DNA of 64,000 nt, from positions 434,001-498,000 of the forward strand of contig NZ_QBKS01000002.1 in the NCBI RefSeq assembly GCF_003054285.1, in the 5' to 3' direction. The notes below the pieces were generated by a model. The model was not told the origin of the DNA, did no database searches, and saw only the letters and a list, made by a program, of their open reading frames with translations. The position numbers were made by a program, and so were the translations under genes. This DNA comes from Litoreibacter ponti (GTDB taxonomy: Bacteria; Pseudomonadota; Alphaproteobacteria; Rhodobacterales; Rhodobacteraceae). Below are positions 41,259 through 49,639 of the stretch, in pieces (positions within the stretch are counted from its first letter, which is position 1; every line of letters starts with the position of its first letter).

Positions 41259-42130
41259 GCGGCGCGCCCTGCGATGCGGCCCGCGACTTCGGGCGTGATA
41301 TGGGCGCGGTCGCTTTGGGTTTTCAGCAAGGTGCTGAGCGTGTGCTGCAGCGCCGCCGGATCAGAGGTGAGATCGGCGATACCAAGCCCCATCAGGGCGG
41401 CGGCGAAATCGAGCGTCTCGGCAATGCCCGGGACCTTCTCCAGCTCCTCCTCGCGCAGCTTCTGCACGAAGCCCACGATCTGCGCGCCCAGCCGCGCCTC
41501 GATCCCGGGGCACCGCGCGTTCAGGATCGCAAGCTCCGTCGCGCGGTCGGGGTAGTCGACGTAAGCATAGAGGCACCGGCGGCGCAGCGCGTCGGACAGA
41601 TCGCGGGTGCCGTTGGAGGTCAGGATCACGATAGGCGTGGTGGTCGCCGTCACGGTCCCAAGCTCGGGGATCGTGATCTGGAACTCAGAGAGGATTTCCA
41701 GCAGGTAGGCCTCGAATTCCTCGTCGGCGCGGTCGATCTCGTCGATCAGCAGCACCGGGGGCGTGTCTTGCGTGATGGCCGCCAGCAGCGGCCGTTCCAG
41801 CAGAAAGTCGCGCGAGAAGATGCGCGCCTCGACGCTCTTGCCTGTCTCGCCATCCTCGGCGGCTGCGCGGATCGTCAGAAGCTGGCGTTGGTAGTTCCAT
41901 TCGTAGATCGCCTGCGCGGCGTCCAGCCCTTCGTAGCATTGCAGGCGGATCAGCCTTGTGTCGCGCAGCGCGGCGAGGCCCGCGGCCAGCTGGGTCTTGC
42001 CGACGCCCGCCGCCCCTTCCAACAGCAACGGCCGCTCGAGGGTCAGGGCCAGATGCAATGCGACGGTCAGATCATCTGAGGCCACATATCCATCGGCAGC
42101 CAGGTCCGTCTGAAGGTCAGTCCACGTCAT
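41255..42130 (-). CDS. coxD: MoxR-type AAA ATPase CoxD
   Basis: A 291-residue chaperone ATPase. The Walker A is LLLEGAAGVGKTQLAAGLA near residue 38 and Walker B is PPVLLIDEIDRADEEFEA. Sensor 1 is PIVILTSNGTRDLSDALRRRC with its arginine finger. CoxD in Oligotropha unfolds or remodels apo-CoxL so that sulfur and copper can be inserted next to molybdenum. I start at MTWTDLQTDLAADGY (42130). It follows coxL after 67 bases and overlaps coxE. Confidence 0.93.
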   Translation of the reverse strand: MTWTDLQTDLAADGYVASDDLTVALHLALTLERPLLLEGAAGVGKTQLAAGLAALRDTRLIRLQCYEGLDAAQAIYEWNYQRQLLTIRAAAEDGETGKSVEARIFSRDFLLERPLLAAITQDTPPVLLIDEIDRADEEFEAYLLEILSEFQITIPELGTVTATTTPIVILTSNGTRDLSDALRRRCLYAYVDYPDRATELAILNARCPGIEARLGAQIVGFVQKLREEELEKVPGIAETLDFAAALMGLGIADLTSDPAALQHTLSTLLKTQSDRAHITPEVAGRIAGRAA

Positions 42131-42197
42131 TTGATCTTCCCGCACTTTGGGCATCCGGCCAAGGCATAAAGCCCGCCGGATGCCCAAGAAGTGTCAC

Positions 42198-44627
42198 CTA
42201 GTCATGCAAGCCCAGCTCATTGGCCGTGCGCCAAATCCGCCAGTGGTCATGGGGCATGTTGGTATGCGTGTTGCCGAACGGGCGGAACGCATCCTGCACC
42301 GCGTTCGAGAAGCACGGCACGCCGCCCACATGGGGGCTTTCGCCCACGCCCTTGGCCCCGATCGGGTGGTGCGGGCTGGGAGTGACGGTGAAGTCGGTCT
42401 CGTAGTTCGGGACCTCCCACGCGGTGGGCAGGAAGAAGTCCATCAGCGTGCCCGTCTTCACGTTGCCCATGTCGTCATAGGCGATCTCCTGGCCCAGGGC
42501 GACGGCCAGCGCCTCCGTCAGACCGCCATGAACCTGCCCTTCGATGATCATCGGGTTGATCCGCGTGCCGCAGTCGTCCAGCGCGTAGAAGCGGCGGATT
42601 TCCGTGACGCCCGTGTCCACGTCGATGTCCATCACGCAGACATAGGCCCCGAACGGGTAGGTCATGTTTGGCGGGTCGTAGTAGCTGACCGCCTCCAGCC
42701 CCGGCTCGATGCCCGGGATGGCCTGATTGTAGGCGGCGAAGGCGATCTCCTTCATCGTCTTGAACTTCTCCGGCGCGCCTTTGACCACGAAACGGTCCAC
42801 GTCGAACTCGACGTCATTGTCGTGGACCTCCAGCAGGTAGGCCGCGATCATCTGCGCCTTGGCGCGGATCTTGCGCCCGGCCATCGCCGTCGCCGCCCCC
42901 GCCACCGGGGTGGAGCGGGACCCGTAGGTGCCCAAGCCATAGGGTGCGGTGTCGGTGTCCCCCTCTTCGATCGTGATGCTGTCGGCGGGAAGGCCGATCT
43001 CACTGGCCAGAATCTGCGCGAAGGTGGTCGCGTGCCCCTGCCCTTGGGAAATCGTACCAAGCCGCGCGATCGCGGAGCCTGTCGGGTGGATGCGGATCTC
43101 GCAGCTGTCGAACATGCCGAGGCCGAGGATATCGCAGTTCTTCACGGGGCCCGCGCCCACGATCTCGGTGAAGAAGCTCAGGCCGATCCCCATCAGCTTG
43201 CGCGTCTTGCCGGCCTTGAAATCCTCGACCCGCTGCGCCTGCTCGGCGCGCAACCCTTCGTAGTCGACCGCCTTCAGCGCCTTATCCCACGCCGTGTGGT
43301 AGTCGCCGCTGTCGTATTCCCAGCCCAGCGCGGCGGTATATGGGAATTGCTCCTTCTTGATGAAGTTGATCCGGCGCAGCTCGGCGGCGTCCATGTCCAG
43401 CTTGATGGCCAGAACCTCGATCATGCGTTCGATGAAATACACCGCCTCCGTCACCCGGAAGGAGCAGCGATAGCTGACGCCGCCCGGGGCCTTGTTGGTG
43501 TAGACGCCGTCGACCTCCAGGAAGGCGGTCGGGATGTCGTAGGACCCGGTGCAGATGTTCATGAAGCCTGCCGGGAACTTGGTCGGGTCCGCACAGGCGT
43601 CGAAACCACCATGGTCGGCGGTCACGTGGCAATGCAGGCCGGTGATCTTGCCGTCCTTGGTGGCGGAGATCTTGCCCGTCATGTGGTAGTCACGGGCAAA
43701 CGCGGTGGTCATCAGGTTGTCCATCCGGTCTTCGATCCACTTGACTGGCTTGCCTGTCACGATGGAGGCCACGACCGAGCAGACATAGCCCGGATAGGCC
43801 CCCACCTTGTTGCCGAAGCCGCCGCCGATGTCCGGCGAGATGACGCGGATGTTGTGCTCTTCGATGCCAGAGATCAGCGAGACCACGGTCCGGATCGCGT
43901 GCGGCGCCTGGAAGGTGCCCCAGAGCGTCAGCTTGCCGTTCACCTTGTCCATCGACGCCACGCAGCCGCAGGTCTCCAGCGGGCATGGGTGGGTGCGGTG
44001 GTAGTACATCGATTCTTCGGCGACGACTTCGGCGTTTGCGATGACTTCCTCGGTGGGTGCCTTGTCGCCCGCTTCCCATGTGAAGATGTGGTTGTGGTGC
44101 TTGCGGGGGCCATGGGCGCCGTCCGGAATGGAGCCGTCTTCGGCCACAAGATCCTCGCGCAGCACGACGTCCGATTGAAGCGCCTCGAACGGATCGACGA
44201 TGACGGGCAGCTCTTCGTAGTCCACCTCGACCAGCTCGATCCCGTCGGCGGCGGCATAGCGATCCTCGGCCACGACAAAGGCGACCTCCTGGCCCTGGAA
44301 CAGCACCTTGCCGTCGGCCAGCACCATCTGCTTGTCGCCCGCCAGAGTGGGCATCCAGTGCAGGCCCAGCGGGCGCAGGTCATCGGCGGTCAGCACGGCC
44401 AGCACGCCCGGCACTTCCAGTGCCGCGGCCGTATCGATGCTCTTGATCCGCGCGTGGGCGTAGGGGGAGCGCACGAAATCGCCAAAAAGCATCCCGTCGA
44501 GCTTAATATCGTCGACATAGTTGCCCTTGCCTTGCGTGAAGCGCGCGTCCTCGACCCGCTTGCGCGAGCAGCCCATGCCCTTGAGATTGGCGACGCGGTC
44601 CTCGCGGCTTGTTACTTCGTCCTTCAT
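42198..44627 (-). CDS. coxL: Aerobic carbon monoxide dehydrogenase large (molybdenum) subunit, form I
   Basis: An 809-residue molybdenum hydroxylase subunit that oxidises CO to CO2 at a Cu-S-Mo centre. Form I enzymes carry A-Y-x-C-S-F-R in the active-site loop; form II carries A-Y-R-G-A-G-R. This protein reads SYRCSFR with the copper-binding cysteine at residue 388, the same number as in the characterised Oligotropha CoxL, which is also 809 residues long. The Moco-binding GGGFGNK (near residue 270) and the catalytic Glu in GAKGVGES near the end are present. The start at 44627 overlaps coxS (ATGA). The enzyme is a (LMS)2 complex at the inner face of the membrane. Confidence 0.96.
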   Translation of the reverse strand: MKDEVTSREDRVANLKGMGCSRKRVEDARFTQGKGNYVDDIKLDGMLFGDFVRSPYAHARIKSIDTAAALEVPGVLAVLTADDLRPLGLHWMPTLAGDKQMVLADGKVLFQGQEVAFVVAEDRYAAADGIELVEVDYEELPVIVDPFEALQSDVVLREDLVAEDGSIPDGAHGPRKHHNHIFTWEAGDKAPTEEVIANAEVVAEESMYYHRTHPCPLETCGCVASMDKVNGKLTLWGTFQAPHAIRTVVSLISGIEEHNIRVISPDIGGGFGNKVGAYPGYVCSVVASIVTGKPVKWIEDRMDNLMTTAFARDYHMTGKISATKDGKITGLHCHVTADHGGFDACADPTKFPAGFMNICTGSYDIPTAFLEVDGVYTNKAPGGVSYRCSFRVTEAVYFIERMIEVLAIKLDMDAAELRRINFIKKEQFPYTAALGWEYDSGDYHTAWDKALKAVDYEGLRAEQAQRVEDFKAGKTRKLMGIGLSFFTEIVGAGPVKNCDILGLGMFDSCEIRIHPTGSAIARLGTISQGQGHATTFAQILASEIGLPADSITIEEGDTDTAPYGLGTYGSRSTPVAGAATAMAGRKIRAKAQMIAAYLLEVHDNDVEFDVDRFVVKGAPEKFKTMKEIAFAAYNQAIPGIEPGLEAVSYYDPPNMTYPFGAYVCVMDIDVDTGVTEIRRFYALDDCGTRINPMIIEGQVHGGLTEALAVALGQEIAYDDMGNVKTGTLMDFFLPTAWEVPNYETDFTVTPSPHHPIGAKGVGESPHVGGVPCFSNAVQDAFRPFGNTHTNMPHDHWRIWRTANELGLHD

Positions 44628-45118
44628 TCTGCGGCCTCCTTGGCTGCATTCATCTCGGTCGCAGCCGCCTGAATGGATTTCACGATGTTCTGGTAGCCGG
44701 TGCATCGGCAGATGTTGCCTGCCATGCCGAACCGGATTTCTTCCTCGGACGGGTTGGGGTTTTCCTCCAGCAGCTTGGCGGCGCGGGTGATCATCCCCGG
44801 TGTGCAATAGCCGCACTGAAGCCCGTGGTGCTCCTTGAAGGCCGATTGCAGCGGGTGCAGATCGTCCGGTCCGCCGAGCCCCTCGATGGTGGTGACGGAC
44901 TTGCCGCTGGCCTGGGCCACGAACATGGTGCAGGCCTTCACCGACTTGCCGTCGATGGTCATGGTGCATGCCCCGCAATGGGAGGTCTCGCAGCCGATAT
45001 GCGGCCCGGTGATGTTGAGACGCTCGCGCAGCGTGTAGATCAGCAATTCACGTGGTTCAGCGAGGAACTCTTCGTCCTTGCCGTTCACGTTCAGCTTGAT
45101 GTGCATCTTGTTGGACAT
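44624..45118 (-). CDS. coxS: Carbon monoxide dehydrogenase small (2Fe-2S) subunit
   Basis: A 164-residue iron-sulfur subunit passing electrons from the molybdenum centre to FAD. The plant-ferredoxin-type cluster uses Cys43, Cys48, Cys51 and Cys63 (IGCETSHCGACTM then VKACTMF). The second cluster uses Cys102, Cys105, Cys137 and Cys139 (LQCGYCTPGM and NICRCTGYQ). Length and spacing match CoxS. It lies 12 bases after coxM and overlaps coxL, so the three catalytic subunits are made in order M-S-L. Confidence 0.97.
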   Translation of the reverse strand: MSNKMHIKLNVNGKDEEFLAEPRELLIYTLRERLNITGPHIGCETSHCGACTMTIDGKSVKACTMFVAQASGKSVTTIEGLGGPDDLHPLQSAFKEHHGLQCGYCTPGMITRAAKLLEENPNPSEEEIRFGMAGNICRCTGYQNIVKSIQAAATEMNAAKEAAE

Positions 45119-45130
45119 GTGATCCCTCCC

Positions 45131-45985
45131 TTATGCGCGCGACCAGGCGCGCTCGATGGCGCGGCGCAGGATGACGCCAGCCACGTGTTTCTTGAATGCG
45201 ATGGGGCCGCGGTTGTCTTCGGTCGGGTCAATGTCGCCCAACATTGCGGCCACCGCCACCTTCAACGCAGCATCATCGAGCGAGGTGCCCACCAGAGCCG
45301 CCCCGGCGGCGTCCGAGAAGATCGGCGTGTCGCTCAGGTTTGTCATCGCAATCGCCGCACTGGCGCAGCTACCGCCGTCCTTGGTGATTTGCACTGCTGC
45401 CGCCGCGGTCGCATAGTCGCCGATCTTGCGCTTTTGCTTCTCGTAGGCGTAGCCGCCCTTCGGCATGGGGATCGTGACGGAGGTCAGAACCTCGTCATCC
45501 TCACGCGCAGTCATATAAGCCGCCTCGTAGAACTCGCGGGCCGGAATGTCGCGCTCCCCGTCCGGGCCCACGACCGTGAAGCTCGCATCGAGGCATTGCA
45601 TCAGGCCGGGCATGTCGTTGCCCGGATCGCCATTGGCGACGTTGCCGCCGACGGTGCCCATGTAGCGCACCTGCGGGTCGGCGATCTGCAACGCGGCCTC
45701 GCGCAGGATCGGGGCGGCCTTGGCGAGGCCCTCGTGGTCGATGATGTCGGCTTGCGTGACCAGCGCGCCGATGCGGATGCTGTCGCTGCCGAGCTCGATA
45801 TCGGACATGCCGCCGACGTCCTGCAGATCAATCAGGTGAGGCACGTCGGCCATGCGCAGTTTCATCATGGGGATCAGGCTGTGCCCACCCGCCATGACGC
45901 GCGCATCGTCGCCATGCTCCGCGAGCACGGCGAGGACCCCGTCCATATCCGTGGGTCGATGGTATTCGAATGCCGCTGGAATCAT
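45131..45985 (-). CDS. coxM: Carbon monoxide dehydrogenase medium (FAD) subunit
   Basis: A 284-residue flavoprotein subunit that accepts electrons from the 2Fe-2S clusters and passes them to quinone. FAD contacts are seen in ARVMAGGHSLIPMMKLRM near residue 30 and the TVGGNVANGDPGND loop near residue 110, both typical of CoxM/CutM. The start MIPAAFEYHRPTDMDGVLA is the usual family opening (P-x-x-F-x-Y). It is the first structural gene, preceded after 112 bases by coxC. The coxM promoter could lie in that gap or upstream of coxC. Confidence 0.96.
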   Translation of the reverse strand: MIPAAFEYHRPTDMDGVLAVLAEHGDDARVMAGGHSLIPMMKLRMADVPHLIDLQDVGGMSDIELGSDSIRIGALVTQADIIDHEGLAKAAPILREAALQIADPQVRYMGTVGGNVANGDPGNDMPGLMQCLDASFTVVGPDGERDIPAREFYEAAYMTAREDDEVLTSVTIPMPKGGYAYEKQKRKIGDYATAAAAVQITKDGGSCASAAIAMTNLSDTPIFSDAAGAALVGTSLDDAALKVAVAAMLGDIDPTEDNRGPIAFKKHVAGVILRRAIERAWSRA

Positions 45986-46097
45986 CGGCTCTCCTCCCTA
46001 AAAGCGATTATTCTTGCTGAGGCGGAGGCTGGCATGCGTCCGCTTGCGGCCGCTTCCAAAATGTCATGAAATGAAGGGCTTTTGCACGAAATGCGCC

Positions 46098-47234
46098 TCA
46101 GCCTGCATGAATTGCGCCGGGCTGCGCGCTGAGCGCGTCCTGAATCATCTTCAGCTTCGAGCGGCTCACCGGGGCGGGCGGCAGAGCGTCGGAGGCGAAG
46201 ACGCAGCGTCCCTTGTCCTTTTGCCGCTCGAACCGGGCGACCTTGCCGGGATTGACCAGGTAGCTGCGATGGGTCTGCAAAAACCCGGTCGACACCAGCC
46301 GCTTGGCCGCCTCGGTGATGGGCCAGACGCAGAAGAGCCGGTCCTGTTCAGTGTAGACTTGGGTGTAGTGGCCGTCAGCGCGCACGAGCGCGACATCTGC
46401 GGGCGAGATGAATATCCGCGCGCCGTCCCGCTCACACGGGATCTGCAAGCCTGAAAGCTGTAGCGGGGCCCCGGTTCGAGGGTCGGGCGCGGGCGCGCCT
46501 TCCGCATCAGCTGCGACCGGATCGGCCACGAGATACGTCACGCTGACCCACAGGAATGTACCGAACAACACGAAGCTCGACAGGATCACCCCGAGGGCGA
46601 GCACCTCGTTACTCATGGTTGGACCAAACTCGTTCAGGCTTGGCACCGGAACAAAGCCCGTCCCGGCCATTGCGAGGAAATGGACAGAGACCACCGCGAC
46701 GGCAAAGCAGATCGTGCCCAGAAACACGTTGCGGTTCTCGCGCCGCCCGTAGGCCACCCAGAAGGCCACGATACACAGGCACACCGCCGCAATGGACGAG
46801 AAGCTGAGCCCGAATGGCGTGTAGACCGCCCGGCACAGCTGCAGCCCCGCCATGCCGATATAGTGCATCCCCAGAATGCCAAGGCCGACGAGCCCCCCGG
46901 CGGTGGTGATCAACAAAGGTGTCCGCTCCACAAAATGCAGGAGAAGCAGCGCGGCACCCACGATCAGGATGGCCGTGAGGGCCGAGACCAAGGTGATCGC
47001 CGCGTCGTAGTAGAACAGGACAGGCAGCTCCAGCCCCAGCATCGCGACGAAATGCATCGACCAAATGCCGCCGCCCAGAGCGATTGAGGCGAGGGCTATG
47101 GAAATCTGCCTTTGCAACACGGGCTTACGCGACAGATCACGTGTCAAAGACAGCCCCGTAAAGCCCGCAACAAGCGCGACGATGCCGGACATAATGACCA
47201 GCAGCGTATCGTGATTTGCCTCAAGCACTTCCAT
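46098..47234 (-). CDS. coxC: MHYT-LytTR membrane sensor/regulator CoxC
   Basis: A 378-residue protein. Residues 1-240 contain seven hydrophobic helices with the MHYT-type motifs (WSMHFVAMLG, LGMHYIGMAG, VSVHFLAMAG), thought to hold metal and sense diatomic gases such as CO or O2. Residues 270-370 form a LytTR DNA-binding domain (VALVRADGHYTQVYTEQ, FLQTHRSYLVNPGKVARF). This fusion is the CoxC/CoxH architecture of Oligotropha cox clusters. It should link CO sensing at the membrane to cox transcription. I start at MEVLEANHDTLLVIM (47234). It reads away from a metallo-hydrolase gene across a 146-base divergent control region. Confidence 0.88.
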   Translation of the reverse strand: MEVLEANHDTLLVIMSGIVALVAGFTGLSLTRDLSRKPVLQRQISIALASIALGGGIWSMHFVAMLGLELPVLFYYDAAITLVSALTAILIVGAALLLLHFVERTPLLITTAGGLVGLGILGMHYIGMAGLQLCRAVYTPFGLSFSSIAAVCLCIVAFWVAYGRRENRNVFLGTICFAVAVVSVHFLAMAGTGFVPVPSLNEFGPTMSNEVLALGVILSSFVLFGTFLWVSVTYLVADPVAADAEGAPAPDPRTGAPLQLSGLQIPCERDGARIFISPADVALVRADGHYTQVYTEQDRLFCVWPITEAAKRLVSTGFLQTHRSYLVNPGKVARFERQKDKGRCVFASDALPPAPVSRSKLKMIQDALSAQPGAIHAG

Positions 47235-47380
47235 GCGCGTCAAACTGCCCCATAGCGCCAACCTTGGCAAATGGCGCGCGCGATGTCGCTAAAACTTCCC
47301 GTGTGCCTGCGACGTTCTGCGCTTGCTTTACTTCGCTTTCTCAATCATATTCACAAAATAGAATTTAATGGGAGGATATC

Positions 47381-48292
47381 ATGTCGCTGACGCGTCGCAG
47401 GTTTGTTCAGGGGACCGCTGCATTGCCTTTGGCAGCCGCCATACCCTCCTTCTCGAAAGCAGAGCTGTCCCTGGGGTCGGCCACATTGACGACGGTGAGC
47501 GACGGCAGTTTGGTCCTGCCAGGCAGCTTCATCTTCGAGCCGATGCCGAAGGACGAGCTTGCCCCGATCCTGACCGAGTTTGACCTGTCCGAGGAGCGAC
47601 TGACGCCCGAATGCAACCTCGCACTCTTTCGTGACGGAACAAACACCGTGCTGTTCGACGTGGGCTCCGGTCCTGACTTCATGCCGTCCGCGGGCACCAT
47701 CGTGGACAGTCTGGAGGCGCTCGATCTGGCGCCAGAGGACATCACCCACGTCATCTTCACCCACGCGCATCCCGATCATATCTGGGGCCTGCTGGACGAA
47801 TTCGATGATCCGCTGTTCGTTGAGGCGCGCTACATGATGGGCCGCGGTGAATGGGATTACTGGTGGAACCCGGAGACGGTCAACACCATCGGGGACGCCC
47901 GCGCGGCCTTCGCCGTTGGCGCGAAACGTCGGATGGAGGCAATCGAAGACGCGGTCGAGCTGTTCGACGCTGGCGACGAGGTCCTGCCCGGCATCGCTGC
48001 GGTCTCGACACCGGGACACACGCCAGGGCATATGGCCTTCGAGGTGCGGCAAGGCAGCGAAGCGGTGCTGATCGCGGGCGACGCCATTGGCAACCACCAC
48101 GTGGCCTTCCGCAAGCCCGGCTGGGAGAGCGGCGCGGATCAGGATGCACCCAAGGCGGCGGAAACGCGCAAGATGCTGTTTGACCGGCTGGTGTCGGAAG
48201 ACATGGCCCTGATCGGCTTCCACCTGCCACAGGGCGGCATCGGGCGCGTTGATACCAATGGCGACGGATACCGCTTTGTGGAGCAGGGATGA
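47381..48292 (+). CDS. Tat-exported metallo-beta-lactamase-fold hydrolase (SoxG-like)
   Basis: A 303-residue periplasmic protein. The twin-arginine signal is SLTRRRFVQGTAALPLAAA, with cleavage probably after SKA. The MBL zinc site is intact: VIFTHAHPDHIWGL near residue 125 (H-x-H-x-D-H), VSTPGHTPGHMAFEV and LIAGDAIGN. The Paracoccus SoxG protein is a periplasmic hydrolase of about this size made from the sox operon. The position next to a SoxH-like gene and 2.2 kb from soxF makes a SoxG-like role plausible but not proven. GGGAGG precedes the ATG by 6 bases. It overlaps the next gene by 4 bases. Confidence 0.8.
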   Translation: MSLTRRRFVQGTAALPLAAAIPSFSKAELSLGSATLTTVSDGSLVLPGSFIFEPMPKDELAPILTEFDLSEERLTPECNLALFRDGTNTVLFDVGSGPDFMPSAGTIVDSLEALDLAPEDITHVIFTHAHPDHIWGLLDEFDDPLFVEARYMMGRGEWDYWWNPETVNTIGDARAAFAVGAKRRMEAIEDAVELFDAGDEVLPGIAAVSTPGHTPGHMAFEVRQGSEAVLIAGDAIGNHHVAFRKPGWESGADQDAPKAAETRKMLFDRLVSEDMALIGFHLPQGGIGRVDTNGDGYRFVEQG

Positions 48293-49233
48293 TGCGGTGG
48301 CTCGTGGCGCTGGCGCTGCTCGCATGGCCGGTCGCGGCCAGCGAGGACATTGCCGACCAATATCCCGGCTCGCCACTGTACTCGAAACCCGTCGAGGTGA
48401 TCCCACATGTCTGGTCCGCCATCGGCGCGACCGCGCCGCCGACCTACGAGAACTCCGGCCATAACAACAATCTCAGCTTCATCGTCACCGGCGATGGGGT
48501 CGTCGTGGTCAACGGCGGGGCCGCCTACATCTTGGCTGAAGCCCTGCATGATGAAATCAAGGCGATCACTGACCAGCCCGTCAAACTGGTGATCGACGAG
48601 AACGGCCAGGGCCATGCGATGCTGGGCAATTCCTACTGGGCCGAACAGGGCGTTGCGATCTTGGCCCATGTGGATGCCGCGCATGAGATCGAAGAGAATG
48701 GCACCCGCATCCTGGAGGGCATGAAGCGGTATAACCGCGACAAGGCCGAGGGCACGTTCGTGGCCCCGCCGACCGAGACATTCGAGGACAAGCGGGTGAT
48801 CGAGATGGGCGCGTTTCGCATCGAGGTCCTGCATCTTGGTCCCGCGCACGGGCCGGGCGACACGCAGGTCTGGCTGCCCGAGCAGGGTCTGGTGATCGCG
48901 GGCGACATGGCCTTCCACCAGCGCATGCTGCCGATCTTTGAAGACACGATTGTCTATGACTGGATCGAAACGTGGGAGACCGGGTTCGAGGCCCTAGGGG
49001 CGACCTACGTCGTCCCCGGTCACGGCACCCCGACCAACATGGCGCAGGTGCGACGATATACGCGGGATTACCTGGTCTATCTGCGCGAGAAAGTCGGCGC
49101 GCATCTCGACGGTGGCGGGGGCTTGGCAGAGGCCTACTACGTCGACCAAAGCCCCTTTGCGCATCTCGATACGTTCGAAGAGCTGGCGACCCGCAACGCC
49201 GGGCGGGTGTACGAACAGATGGAGTTCGAATAA
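48289..49233 (+). CDS. Metallo-beta-lactamase-fold periplasmic protein (SoxH-like) with altered zinc motif
   Basis: A 314-residue protein with a signal peptide (MMRWLVALALLAWPVAAS). The fold is that of SoxH/quinoprotein-relay metallohydrolases: NNNLSFIVTGDGVVVVNGG, ILHLGPAHGPGDTQ-type block (VLHLGPAHGPGDTQVWLP), VIAGDMAF and VVPGHGTPT. The central T-H-x-H-x-D-H motif is replaced by DENGQGHAMLGN, so most first-site zinc ligands are missing. It is coupled to the preceding hydrolase by overlapping ATG/TGA. SoxH of Paracoccus is 317 residues and not essential for thiosulfate oxidation. The assignment rests on size, fold and position. Confidence 0.75.
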   Translation: MMRWLVALALLAWPVAASEDIADQYPGSPLYSKPVEVIPHVWSAIGATAPPTYENSGHNNNLSFIVTGDGVVVVNGGAAYILAEALHDEIKAITDQPVKLVIDENGQGHAMLGNSYWAEQGVAILAHVDAAHEIEENGTRILEGMKRYNRDKAEGTFVAPPTETFEDKRVIEMGAFRIEVLHLGPAHGPGDTQVWLPEQGLVIAGDMAFHQRMLPIFEDTIVYDWIETWETGFEALGATYVVPGHGTPTNMAQVRRYTRDYLVYLREKVGAHLDGGGGLAEAYYVDQSPFAHLDTFEELATRNAGRVYEQMEFE

Positions 49234-49321
49234 AGCCCGCGCCGTTATGTGACTCTGTCACTGACGGTGCCATGAAATCGTGATGTGCTGTGCGAGATCG
49301 CAAGCACAGGAGCACGTTATC

Positions 49322-49510
49322 ATGACCCGCAACCTTGGACAGTTCGACCGCATCGCCCGCCTCATTCTGGGCGCCGTTCTCATCGCTCTCGCCCTCATGG
49401 GCACAATCGGGATTTGGGGATACCTGGGCCTGATCTTCGTCGGTACTGCCGTGGTGAATTTCTGCCCGATCTACCGGATCCTCGGCCTGAAGACGTGCCA
49501 GGACTGCTGA
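49322..49510 (+). CDS. YgaP-type inner-membrane domain protein (DUF2892)
   Basis: A 62-residue protein with two hydrophobic helices (ARLILGAVLIALALMGTIGIW and LGLIFVGTAVVNFCPIYRIL), ending KTCQDC. N-x-G-x-x-D-R-x-x-R at the start and F-C-P-x-Y-x-x-L-G at the end are the DUF2892 signature; this module is fused to rhodanese in YgaP. It is often found near sulfur-oxidation genes. I start at MTRNLGQFDRI (49322), 9 bases after GGAG. A small imperfect stem (TGTGC 49284-49288 and GCACA 49304-49308) lies immediately before the ribosome-binding site. Confidence 0.82.
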   Translation: MTRNLGQFDRIARLILGAVLIALALMGTIGIWGYLGLIFVGTAVVNFCPIYRILGLKTCQDC

Positions 49511-49639
49511 TACGCAGGCTGCTTTGGGCTCTCGGAGCTCTGGCAGCCGCCACACTCATGTTCATCATCGCCACCGCCGCCGCGTTTGCGGTCCCGGCTC
49601 ATGGTGTCTGGCTTGCAGACGGACAAGAGCAGGTGTCGA

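Noticed and set aside
42147..44672. 841-codon open frame on the plus strand across coxL
   Set aside because: It is antisense to a complete, motif-verified coxL and arises from high GC content; it has no recognisable protein features.
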